Of a DNA stretch of 64,000 nucleotides, positions 37,750 to 47,424 are shown piece by piece. The notes under the pieces were generated by a model that was given only the letters and a program-made list of their open reading frames with translations, ran no database searches and had not been told where the DNA came from. The DNA lies in assembly GCF_008831285.2 (NCBI RefSeq), contig NC_045148.1, forward strand, positions 17,973,002 to 18,037,001, read 5' to 3'. Numbering within the stretch: position 1 is the first letter of the stretch; every line of letters begins with the position of its first letter. The translations under genes were made by a program, and so were the position numbers. The stretch is from Nymphaea colorata (taxonomy: Eukaryota > Streptophyta > Magnoliopsida > Nymphaeales > Nymphaeaceae).

Positions 37750-38226
37750 ATGGGGATTTGTGGAGGTATAAAAGATGGTGCATCTGATTCAATCCCCATC
37801 TTCATAGTTGTGACAGCAGCCTGTTGGATTTCATATTTGAGGTCTCTTCTCTTTCTCCTTCTAAATTCACTTGGGTTCCTTCACTTGGGTCCTCACGAAT
37901 GCTGTGAAGATGAGTCTGATTTGGGTCTTGGGCTGGCCCGAATCATTGTTTTGGCAGAAGGATTGGAGAAGAACTCGAGCTCTGAACATGGGTTTGATGG
38001 TGGTGATGATCAGAAGAAGTGTGCGGTCTGCATGTGCAGGCTGAAGGAGGGAGAGGAGGTAAGGAAGTTAGGTTGCAGCCATGTTTTTCACAGGTCCTGT
38101 TTGGATGGCTGGTTTGGCTTCCTCAACCTGAACTGCCCATTGTGCAGAGCCCCTCTGATGGGGGAAGAATGTGTTCGGGCCAGAGAAAAGGAGGTTTCCC
38201 ATGAACTGCACTCATGGTTCTTCTAA
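37750..38226 (+). CDS. RHA2: RING-H2 finger E3 ubiquitin ligase, RHA2A/RHA2B type
   Basis: This intronless gene encodes 158 residues. Residues 16-46 are strongly hydrophobic (a membrane anchor, IPIFIVVTAACW onward). After them comes the RHA2 signature GLARIIVLAEGL (61-72). The RING-H2 domain spans 91-132 with ligands C91, C94, C109, H111, H114, C117, C129 and C132. The pattern is C-x2-C-x14-C-x-H-x2-H-x2-C-x11-C-x2-C, with W121 at the E2-contact position. Flanking text KLKEGEEVRKL-type (here RLKEGEEVRKLGCSHVFH) and the order of segments match Arabidopsis RHA2A and RHA2B closely. Those ligases transfer ubiquitin from an E2 to substrates and act as positive regulators of abscisic acid responses. 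I start at 37750 because the upstream in-frame ATG (37663) would add a peptide made of the (GA)n leader. The nearest neighbours are transposons and it is not linked to an operon-like group. Confidence 0.92.
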   Translation: MGICGGIKDGASDSIPIFIVVTAACWISYLRSLLFLLLNSLGFLHLGPHECCEDESDLGLGLARIIVLAEGLEKNSSSEHGFDGGDDQKKCAVCMCRLKEGEEVRKLGCSHVFHRSCLDGWFGFLNLNCPLCRAPLMGEECVRAREKEVSHELHSWFF

Positions 38227-39370
38227 TCATGATGATGGATATGTCTCTGTTGTGGATGGTGATGGTGTGGAGATGCTTCTTTTTTCCTTAGTTCTTTCAG
38301 CTTCCTTTCTTTTTCTTCGTGTTTTTGGAAGACAAATTGTGATAGAACTGGATATCTTCTTCACCATCTTTCAGATCAAGGCTGCTATTTTAGGTGATGT
38401 ATGATGGACATTAGTAACTCTTTTTGTATGCTTACATGATGTATGTTTTGACATACATGATGTGCATGTCTTTACATGCTCTTTTTACAGATTATGTATG
38501 TTGGACAAAATGAATATGATCTTTCCCCAAGTATTTGTGATAAAGATGAAGACAAATTAAGACTTCAAGTTCTAAGCTCAAGTTTTCTGCTGTTCCCTAT
38601 GATCAAAACTTCCCCCTTGAAGAAATCAATTAGCACTATTGTATATGGTCTCCACATCTAGTTAATTTGTAGAAGGATCTTTGGATATGTAATGGTAATC
38701 TTCCATTCCTACTTCAACCACTTCTAAAAAAATTCTACCATATATGGTGTCTTTCAGGGACAAGCTTTCACAGACCGGGATTTTGCCAGATTTACCGGAG
38801 CTCGGTTACAAGACCAGAAGAATAACCAAAAGAAAGGGAACTGAAACTATCATTTTGGTACACATCAGGAATTATCGGCGGTGGTGTGTATGGTAGTTGA
38901 AAAGGTGCTTCTTTTAGAAGTTACTTCATTGAAAGAGACGTATCTGATGTTATATGACAAGGGGAGCCTGCATGATTGTCTCCCTTTTGTCAGCTTGGTT
39001 TAGCTCAACATTAGCAGATACGTGCTATCCGGGCACCACATTACTGTATATTTGGCGTTTAGTAAAGGCATAAGAGGTGAAATTAAAACAACAGTAGGCA
39101 CAAGAGGTGAAAAACAGCAGCCTCCCCAAAATATCGATTTAGGCCTCGATGAAAAAAATTGCTGATTCTATGAAACTGCAATCTCCCCGATATTCATTTG
39201 GCCCAGATAATTAAACAAAAAAAATGGGTGCACTTTTCGAGTATTGAACTCTAAAATATATATTGGTTGGTGTAACGGATGACACCGGCCTTAATTTTTT
39301 GTATTATAAGAAAAGAAAATCAATAAGCAAGTTGAAGCATAACCGAACTTAGGAACTTTGGCAGCAGAGA

Positions 39371-39464
39371 GTTAAAGCATTGGCAATTTGTGAAGGAATT
39401 CAAGCGAAGTTCAGTAAGTTAAAGCATTGGAAATTTGTGAAGGAATTCAAGCGAAGTTCAGTAA
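39371..39464. repeat. 47-bp direct tandem duplication
   Basis: The unit beginning GTTAAAGCATTGGCAATTTG recurs at 39418 with one visible substitution. Confidence 0.85.
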
Positions 39465-40174
39465 GAAATTTGGGGTGAAGCATGTTCCACATAAATCTCT
39501 CCACATGAAATCTTTACAACAATGGTTCAGGTCAAAAGTGAGCAGACTACATCTTAAACCTAAAATCCCAACTGGTCTGTCCCAACTTAGTCTCAAATCC
39601 ATATTCTGTAAAAACTACTCACTTATATCCCTTCTTAGGTTGTAATATTATCGACATTAGCACGAGCTAATGGAGAAAAAAAACGCCGTCACGAGCGCCT
39701 TAGATTACTTGGTGCAAAGTCTAGATAGCGGAGGAATAACTTCTCCAAGAGACAAATTAAAAAGAAAGGTGCATTTAGTGTCTGGAGCAAAGGTCACCAA
39801 AAAGCACAGTAAAAATGGATATGTGAACCTCAGAAAATACTTGGCCTGTTTCCTCATTATTGGGGAGCGAAAGAAATTTGAAACAACGTGAGGATTCACC
39901 ACCGACCTTTCTTGTTTGTTAGGAACCTCGCTACCCCACTAATTAATATTTGAATCCTCAAAAGGGTGTAGGAAGAAGGAAACTGCCAATTTCTAATGCA
40001 AACGATCTTGGGGACCTTTTAGATCGGCTTGCAGCGTACATGAGGATAAGGAGCCCCCACCCGTTTGAGACGCCACCTCGCCGGAAGCCGAAAATAATGC
40101 CTAAGCCCGGCTGGAGAAAAATTACGGGGAGTAAAATACAAATATGCCGATTCCAACCGGAGTACTATAAGTAA
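39427..40174 (+). other. Three consecutive unrecognised ORFs
   Basis: ORFs at 39427-39645, 39670-39891 and 39950-40174 lie on the same strand with short gaps. All are rich in Lys, Arg and Ser, for example KLKRKVHLVSG and PPRRKPKIMPKPGWRK. A GTGAGG donor-like site overlaps the end of the second, and an acceptor-like AAAAG lies shortly after the start of the third. They could be exons of one small basic protein, remains of a transposon gene, or chance. I recognise no family. Confidence 0.2.
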
Positions 40175-41469
40175 CTATTATCGATCGATGAGTACCAGTC
40201 AAAATATGACTAGTTGGTGGCTTAATAGAGCTTCCGTTTCTTTGGTTTTTTAGTTGCTTGAAAAGAATATTGATTTTACTCTCTAGCAAATGTAAATTAT
40301 ATCTGCAAGAATGCAAAAGGAAATTCAGACGATCTTCGACAGCCATAAAGATGAAGACAGAAATGATCTATAAGCTGGTGCAGTAAGCCGAAAGTGAATG
40401 GTCTGTATACCAATAATAAACAGCTGTATACATTTTCCTGAAATGTATTTCATCCGAGTCAGTGTTGCCCGACTATGCTAATGGTTATAGAGCAACCGAT
40501 CGACTCGCATCGTAATCAAGTAAAAACTTGAAAATGAATAAAATATAATGATCACACAGTGAAGAAGGCAAGGGGTAAGGACAAAGCATAGGCGCCTTTT
40601 TCTGCAACTCCCAAACAAAAGGAGTCATGTCTCTTAATGAGAGCAACAGGAGAGAAGAGACGAACCGAGATCGGTCCCCCATCACGGTCGGCAGAAAAAT
40701 GCCTTAATCATCTCCTTGAATTGACACCCAGGGTACAGATCAGAGCCACGCGCCATCATGCATGGTTAAGAGCTTGGACTTTGCGCCATAAGTCGGTATA
40801 TGGACGTAGAGAATGCCACATGGAAGGATATATATAATATATATATCGGTTATATATGACATCGAACTTATCCAAATAATATATATATATATGACATTGG
40901 ACTTATCCAATTAATAAAGACATGAACAGAAACCAGTGACTGATCCGCCGTTGGCCCAAGCCGGTAAACCAAATTAACCCAAATGGGCTTCCTTTTCTTT
41001 CTCATCAATATTGAATATAAAAGCCCTTTGGAAAGGAGCTCTTGGACCATATTTTATAAACACATGATATAAAGACCATATTTTATAAACACATTACACA
41101 TGATATAGATATATGTTGGATTGAAGTGATTTGAATGCCAATTTTCATTTGATGGATCATAATAAGATTCGTTTGTGGCTCTTGTGAATCAAATCTGCAA
41201 TTCACTATTGTGGGTATCCGCCAGCCTCATGCATGAATAATTGGCAGTGTGGTTATCCTCCCTTTAATTTCTTTTGTTAATTAATTAAATAAATTTTGTC
41301 TGGTTTTTCACATACTAAACGATCAGTAAGTCAATTCTCCTTGAATTGATATGGCGAACATGGAGTGATTCCCGGGATATTATTTTGTAACGGGATTTGA
41401 TAGGGCCGGACTTCGGCTGTAAACAGACGCTTTTAGTTTGAGAATACCAAATTTTAACCAGGAGACTAA

Positions 41470-41898
41470 CGGCCTGTTTGGTAGGAGAGAAAGAGAAGGA
41501 AAGGGGTGGATTGAGCAATCTCTCCTTTGTTTGGTTGGCTAATTACAAAGGAAGGAAATTAAAGGAAAGGGGCAAAGCGTGTTTGGCTGCAAGGGAAGGG
41601 AAAGGAAATGAAAGGAAATGGAGGAATTGTTTAGTGTAAATTTCTTCCCTCTCAAATCGAACGGATTGAGAAGGAAAGGAAAGAAAGGTAAGTGGAAGAG
41701 TTTTTTATTCTCACACTACCCCTCATTTCCTTTCTCTCTTTTCTAAATTCATGTGCTATTTAACCTTTTTTTGTATTTCATTCCTTTTCCTTTTCTTTCT
41801 ATCCAAACAAGCATTTTAATCAACTCTTTCTTTCCTTTTCATTTCATTCATTTCTCTTCCCTTTCCTTTCCCTCCCTTTCCCTTCAACCAAACAAGCG
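41470..41898. mobile_element. Tourist-like (PIF/Harbinger) MITE
   Basis: A 429-bp element has ends CGGCCTGTTTGGT and, as reverse complement of the right end, CGCTTGTTTGGT. It is flanked by TAA on both sides (41467-41469 and 41899-41901). The TAA duplication and short inverted repeats fit the PIF/Harbinger class. The left half is purine-rich (GGAAAGG) and the right half pyrimidine-rich (CCTTTCC), so the whole element could fold into a long hairpin. It has no coding capacity. Confidence 0.75.
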
Positions 41899-42512
41899 TA
41901 AGTGTGATTGATGAATGATATTGAAGGCAAGACCAGACTCAGAAAGGCAAACAAATTGGGTACTTTATACAAGCTGGGCACATAAAGAGGTTTAGTAAGA
42001 ATAGCGCGTTGTAAACATCTTCCTATAGTATGTCTTTCAGAAACGCTTTGTTGTTTCCGGAAACCAGTCTAATTATGTTTGACATTTGATGTTCGATCTA
42101 GAAAAAAGAATATAAATAATCATATCAGCTGGATCAAATACATAATGTTTTTAGATAAGGTTTTCTCATATATATAAGTTTCAAAAATACAATGTCTATT
42201 ATGTTTGTCGTAGATAAATGGGCCATCCCGGCCTATATTGGGTAGTGGTGGAGACACATGGGCCTGATGTTACCAGTGGCCCCCAATAGTCAATCAAAAT
42301 TTTATTTTAAGGACTTTGGAGTTGTATTATAATGATTCAAAAATTACTTGGGTTGCCCTAGACTTGGGATGGCGACACGTGTACTTTTCAGCCAAAAAAT
42401 CCTGACTGAGAAAATTTCTTGTAGGTACCCACTTTTTTCACACATTTTACATGAACTGATCTTCATAATTCCGAAATTATAGCAGACGTCTGTGACATTT
42501 TAACGCTAACAG

Positions 42513-42779
42513 CTAACGGCGTGCATTCGGGGGAAACATGAAGAAAATTAAACTCTTGGGCGCATAGATTTTTACAAATATAAGAAGTAGAAAATATATT
42601 TGATAATACAAGCTGGTTCTTGTGCTGTCCAGTTCTTTAACTTTGCATGTGAAATATTCGTCTTCACAGGCTCGAAAGGTGCGAACATCATTATCAGAGA
42701 ACACAGAGGCCCCTCTTTCCCAAGGCAAAACGCCAAATTTAGTCAGTGGCCGCCTGCCAAAGCTGAAGAAACCATGCAT
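42513..42779 (-). other. 88-residue ORF with a paralogue at 46363-46629
   Basis: This minus-strand ORF starts MHGFFSFGRRPLTKFGVL and ends FPPNARR. Its duplicate at 46363-46629 has the same length and similar sequence at both ends, but the middle third is read in a shifted frame. The pair lies in the 3' flank of the DUF599 relic and of gene C. I recognise no family. It may be non-coding flank that happens to be open. Confidence 0.2.
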
Positions 42780-43519
42780 TGGCCTTTGTCACTACTGTTG
42801 CCAACTAATGTTACAATGTGCCAAAATCTGAATGTCGTATATGTGGCTTTCGTTACATAATATAAACTTCCATGCCTTTCAAATTATATGTATGTATGCA
42901 TGCATGTATGTATGTTACACAGCCACATGAAATTAGAACTTGAATTTAGTCCCCACTTGATCGATTCTGATTCGTAAAGCCTGGTATAGCTCTTATATAT
43001 GTTGATCATGGAGGCAGAAGCTACATGGTTTTACATGCCCCGCAAGCAAGGATAATGTCCCTGAACTTATAATAAGCTTACAGATTTCGCGCGAGAAATC
43101 ATAACTAATTATTTATTAGGAAGTCTGAAAGTTTTGGAATGCAGCATTATTGATTGTGCACCTGATATTCCACAAAGCAGCTCAAAAAGCTTGACGCCAT
43201 TTCTAAATCCGCTGGGGACAGATAACGCAGTAGAGAGCCAAAAATGTAACATGAATTGCAGTAGTGTAATTGCAATCGAATTCAAATTCACTAGTCATAT
43301 AAACGACAGACTACTACAAGGGAATGCATTCAACTTCAGTTGAATCTGGATTGCAGTCACACCCTTTATTTTCTAGTTTGACAAGAGCTGATTCAACAGG
43401 AATTGAATCTCTCCTAAAACTAGAGCTTCTTCAACTCGAATTCTAGACATACCTACACATATTTTTTCTTCAAAAGCAGCATTCATCTAACCTATTAATT
43501 GAACATCTAAGAGATCTTT

Positions 43520-44010
43520 TTACGCAGACGGCTCATTCGATGCATTTTGAACCTCTGTAGGCGTGAGCACAGGCTGATTGGAAATGTCATGAAAATAGAG
43601 CAAGAAAACCATCCCCACCCAACAAAGGAACATTGGTATGGGGCCAAAGATCCAAAGAACCAGAGGAAAAGCGAAATAGTAAACACGCCATCCACCGGCG
43701 TGAAAGTTGGACATGTTGATAAGGACGCTGGTGTGGTTACAGTACCCCACCGATTGGGCAAATAGAAGGAAAGCTGTTAGGGAACACAGTAGTATAGCGA
43801 AGAACTTGATCGGCAGCAGCAGTTTGCTGTTGTTGCCATAGACGATGCCGCCACAGTATTCGAATTGTCCCCAGATGGCAAACCGACAGAGTTTCTGGTC
43901 ATCAAGACCACAATCAGAGAGCTTAACATGACGGCCATGGTGCTAGGAAGGGTGGCTGCCATCATACCGTTGCGAATTGTCTGAACTGCTAGAATTCCAT
44001 TGTTCGCGTC
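43520..44010 (-). pseudogene. DUF599 exon-2 relic (copy B)
   Basis: The sequence aligns end to end with exon 2 of gene C (acceptor CTGCAG, then DANNGILAVQTIRN, ending NEPSA and stop) but is 491 rather than 555 bases long. The 64 missing bases break down as a 1-base deletion near 43860, a 17-base deletion after VLINM and a 46-base deletion that removes most of the EYVGRIMNKGSDFWSLG segment. The last two add up to 63, so the tail returns to frame. The diagnostic W-FGPIPMF segment survives. There is no exon 1: the region where it should lie keeps only an intron-start-like tract and a TATA block. The copy is therefore dead as a DUF599 gene. Confidence 0.88.
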
Positions 44011-45689
44011 CTGCAGGAAAGCAACCAAAAATGGTCTCTCTAATTACCGCGTCTTTTGAATCCACATATGAAAAACATTGAGAAAATTAAGTGGGCAATG
44101 CATTTTCTGAGTTGGATGCACAGCCTTTGTGATCTACAGTAGCTAATCGACCAAAAACTTGCTTCCATACATGTACATATTTATTTATTTGTAGATACAG
44201 TCGTTACAGATGCACTTACAATGTCTCAAACTATAGGAATTGAAGAACAAAAAATTCTCTTCGTAGATCAAATTTTATAAAAAAATGTGCCATATCGAAG
44301 TTTACAATTAAGCTGAAAATTTGATAAAGTGAATCAAGTTGACTCACTTCATTAAATTCAAACCTAAGCATCACACTTCTTTCTTTAAGGTTGTAACTTT
44401 GGACACTTGGAGTGCATTTGTGTAATAGGACTCCGTAAAAACAAATTTATATGGCAGGGAAAACTGGATATAACGGTTTAAAATTATATATATGTATATA
44501 GTGATGGTTGTTTGGCTGGTTCAACAGTTTTTCAAAACGTACTTCATGGACTTACTTAAAAAGTCAAAGTCTATAGGTCCCAAAATGCATCCATGCCTGC
44601 TTGAATTTTATGACGATCTTAAATTTAATTATTCTTAAATTTATTACAAATTAGAGGATTACAAAATCCAATATATAGAAATTGGTGGATACTATACCCT
44701 TAGATGCTAAACCTATAAATAATCATATTAGCGTTGATCTTTCTACGATACATAAAACATGTAATTATTTGTTATATTTCTGCATTCTTTTTGTGTAAGG
44801 ATGTGTTAAAATATACGCCCATCATAGTGCTGGCAATGTAAAGTGTCAACGCCCTAAAGGCAATTTAAATAAAACGTGTACGCAAATAACATTGGTAATA
44901 AGACATAAACAAGCTCTGATCTCCTATTTTATACGTCATAGATCAACTTGAGAAATCACCACTTATTGAACTTTTTTTTTTTAATTTCTTCGGTTGGCTC
45001 GCTGGATCTTTTGTGTTCTTTTTGGAATATGTCATTATATTACTCTGATATTACTGTGTATTTTCTGGCATCATCACTTTACTTCATTATTAAATGATTT
45101 AAAAAAACAACAACAACCAACAAGCAAAAAGGTTAACTGCGATCACTATTTTGCATTTTAGCCCTCATTTTTTTCTATGTCATTATCACATTACAGCTCT
45201 AGACTCTAAACTAGGGAAAGGCATGCACTCTAATTCACCTCCAATTACATGTATCCAATTTGTTGCTTATATTAATTCTGCCAATTTCCTAAAAAGATAT
45301 ACCGTTACGTCTTAATTGAATGTCATATTGGAGACTTCCATTCACTAATTTAAACTCCATGCACATAATATAAATGTGCATGCCTGTTCATGTATTTAAT
45401 CTACCATTAAGAAATATGATGAGTATAAGCGTCACTACATTGGCCGCGCTCATTCATGAACATGATTCAATTTGACTCGCAAAAACGTTCGATGGCAGTC
45501 CCGGGCGACCGCTCGATCAGGTAGTGGCATGGTTATAGTCACAATCCTCGTTACAGATCGGTGTCTATATGTTGTTTAGACTTCCATATGCATGTGCGGT
45601 GAAGCTTATATATACACACACACACACACACACAGTTCTCTGTGTGTGTGTGAGAAAGTAATGATGTTGACCGGCAATCGCAGTTTCCG
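44011..45689. other. Decayed intron and spacer of the collapsed DUF599 copy
   Basis: Up to about 44400 the DNA matches the intron of gene C. From about 44730 to 45604 it matches the spacer upstream of gene C (50480-51350). A (CA)n-(GT)n tract at 45613-45657 resembles the donor-adjacent tracts of the live genes, but the expected exon 1 after it is absent. There is no coding ORF. Confidence 0.6.
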
Positions 45690-45703
45690 TATTTATAAGC
45701 GTT
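45690..45703 (-). promoter_or_regulatory. Orphan DUF599 TATA block (copy B)
   Basis: On the minus strand the block reads AACGCTTATAAATA. The same 14 bases precede exon 1 of genes C (49708-49721) and D (55421-55434). Here no exon 1 follows. Confidence 0.7.
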
Positions 45704-46081
45704 AGATTTGATTCAAAGAGTCGGCGTCGGGTCGGTTGATGACAGAAATATGCACTGGAGGGTAGTTTTTTGAAAAGTTTTATAAAATAATATGTATTTT
45801 AGATTTTTTATTTTTTAATCGTTTTTACCCTTAAAAAAGTTTTTTTTTAATTTTAATAGAATTATTTTGGTTTATGCACGATTTTTTATGCACAAAGATG
45901 CGACCACATAACCAGCTTCGAGCTGACGATCAATCGGTGCAGCCGCTCGTCAGTTGAGCACCTCACGTATGGTGTAGGGTGGTGATATCCCAGATTTACC
46001 GACGAAGGAAATTGTGGTGCGACCCTTTTCACATTCGTACCAATAGTTTATAAGGAGCTGTTTGTTCATCGTCAACCACAT

Positions 46082-46083
<2 letters not shown>

Positions 46084-46131
<48 letters not shown>
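46084..46131. repeat. (AT)n microsatellite
   Basis: About 24 AT units lie just before the segment that starts the gene C copy, near the junction between the two duplicated segments. Confidence 0.9.
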
Positions 46132-46135
<4 letters not shown>

Positions 46136-46362
46136 GAAGAGAGAGAGAGAGTTCTACATGATAAATACATGAAAGAAGTTTAATTGGTAACTCCTTCTCT
46201 TTATTATCGTTTGGTAGAAAAACAGCCCATCCACGGCCTCCATTATACTCAGGAGAGAAAAAGTTCCTGTAGAGGTACCCACATTTCTTGCATATTTTAA
46301 ATGAAATCAAGTTCATAATTCCGAAATAGCAGTAGACCTCTGTGACATTTTAACGATGATAG

Positions 46363-46629
46363 CTAACTGCGTGCATTCGAGGGAAACATAGAGAAAATTA
46401 AACTTTTTGGCGCACAGATTTTTACAAATACATAGAAACAGAAAATACATTTGATAATAGAAGCTGATTCTTGTCCTGTCCATTTCTTCAGCTTCCATGT
46501 GAAATGTTCGTTTTCACAGACTCGACAGGTGCGTCCTCCATTATGAGAGAACACACAGGCTCTTCTTTGGCAAGCTAAAACGCCAAAATTAGTAAGTGGA
46601 CGTTTGCCAAAGCTGAGCATACAATGCAT
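46363..46629 (-). other. Paralogue of the 88-residue ORF at 42513-42779
   Basis: The ORF starts MHCMLSFGKRPLTNFGVL and ends FPSNARS. A compensated frameshift separates the middle (KKWTGQESAS against KELDSTRTS). See the partner entry. Coding status is doubtful. Confidence 0.2.
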
Positions 46630-47424
46630 GGGCTTTTGTCTCTAGTGTTGCCAATTAATGTTGTAAATATGCCAAAAGCTGAATGTCGTATATGTGGCTT
46701 TCGTTAAATAATATAAACTTCTATGCATTTCAAATTATATGTGTGTATGTACATATTTACTCATGTATGCATGCATGCATGTGTGTGTGTGTGTGTTTCA
46801 TATCCATATGTTGTTAAAACTTGAATTTAGCACCTCATTGACGGATAAATTCGATCTAATTCGTGAAGTCTGAGCAAGCTTTATAAACGTTGATGATGGA
46901 GGCAGGAGCCACATGGTTTCTACATGCCTAGCCTAGCAAGGATAATGTCAATGAACTTATAAGGTTATAGTTTCCGCATGTGAAATCAAAGACTTCAGGT
47001 AAATTGCTTGAATAACTGTGTATTAGGAAGTCTGAAAGTCGATTTTTTTAGGAGCAGCGTCATGGATTGTGTACTTCATATTCCACAAGCAGCTCATAAA
47101 ACCTGACGCCAATTGTGAATCCCTTTGGGACATGTAAAGCAGTACAAAGCCAAAAATGTAACATGAATAGCCGTAGTTTAGCAATCAAATTCATATTAGT
47201 CATGTAAACAACAGACCACTACAAGGGAATGCATTCAACTTCTGTTGAATCTGGATTACCATCACCCTTTATTAACTAGTTTGACAAAAGCTGATTCAAC
47301 AGGAATTGAATCTCTCCTAAGACTACAGCATCTTCAACTCGAGGTCTTGACCAACCTACACGTATATATTTTCTTCAAAAGCAGCATCAATCTAACCTAT
47401 ACATTGAAGACGTAAGAGATCTTC

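Larger units (their letters stand above)
38227..41469. other. Intergenic DNA downstream of the RING-H2 gene
   Basis: The region contains the 3' flank of the RING-H2 gene, a 47-bp duplication and a small group of unrecognised ORFs (listed separately). I see no other gene. Confidence 0.4.
42420..46070 (-). repeat. Diverged duplicate of the DUF599 gene C-gene D segment
   Basis: Successive blocks here match blocks downstream in the same order. Block 42420-44400 matches 46260-48460 (3' flank, second exon and intron start of gene C). Block 44730-45604 matches 50480-51350 (the spacer between gene C's promoter and gene D). Block 45690-46040 matches 55421-55560 (the promoter of gene D). Missing between the blocks are both first exons, gene C's promoter and gene D's second exon. 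Confidence 0.7.
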
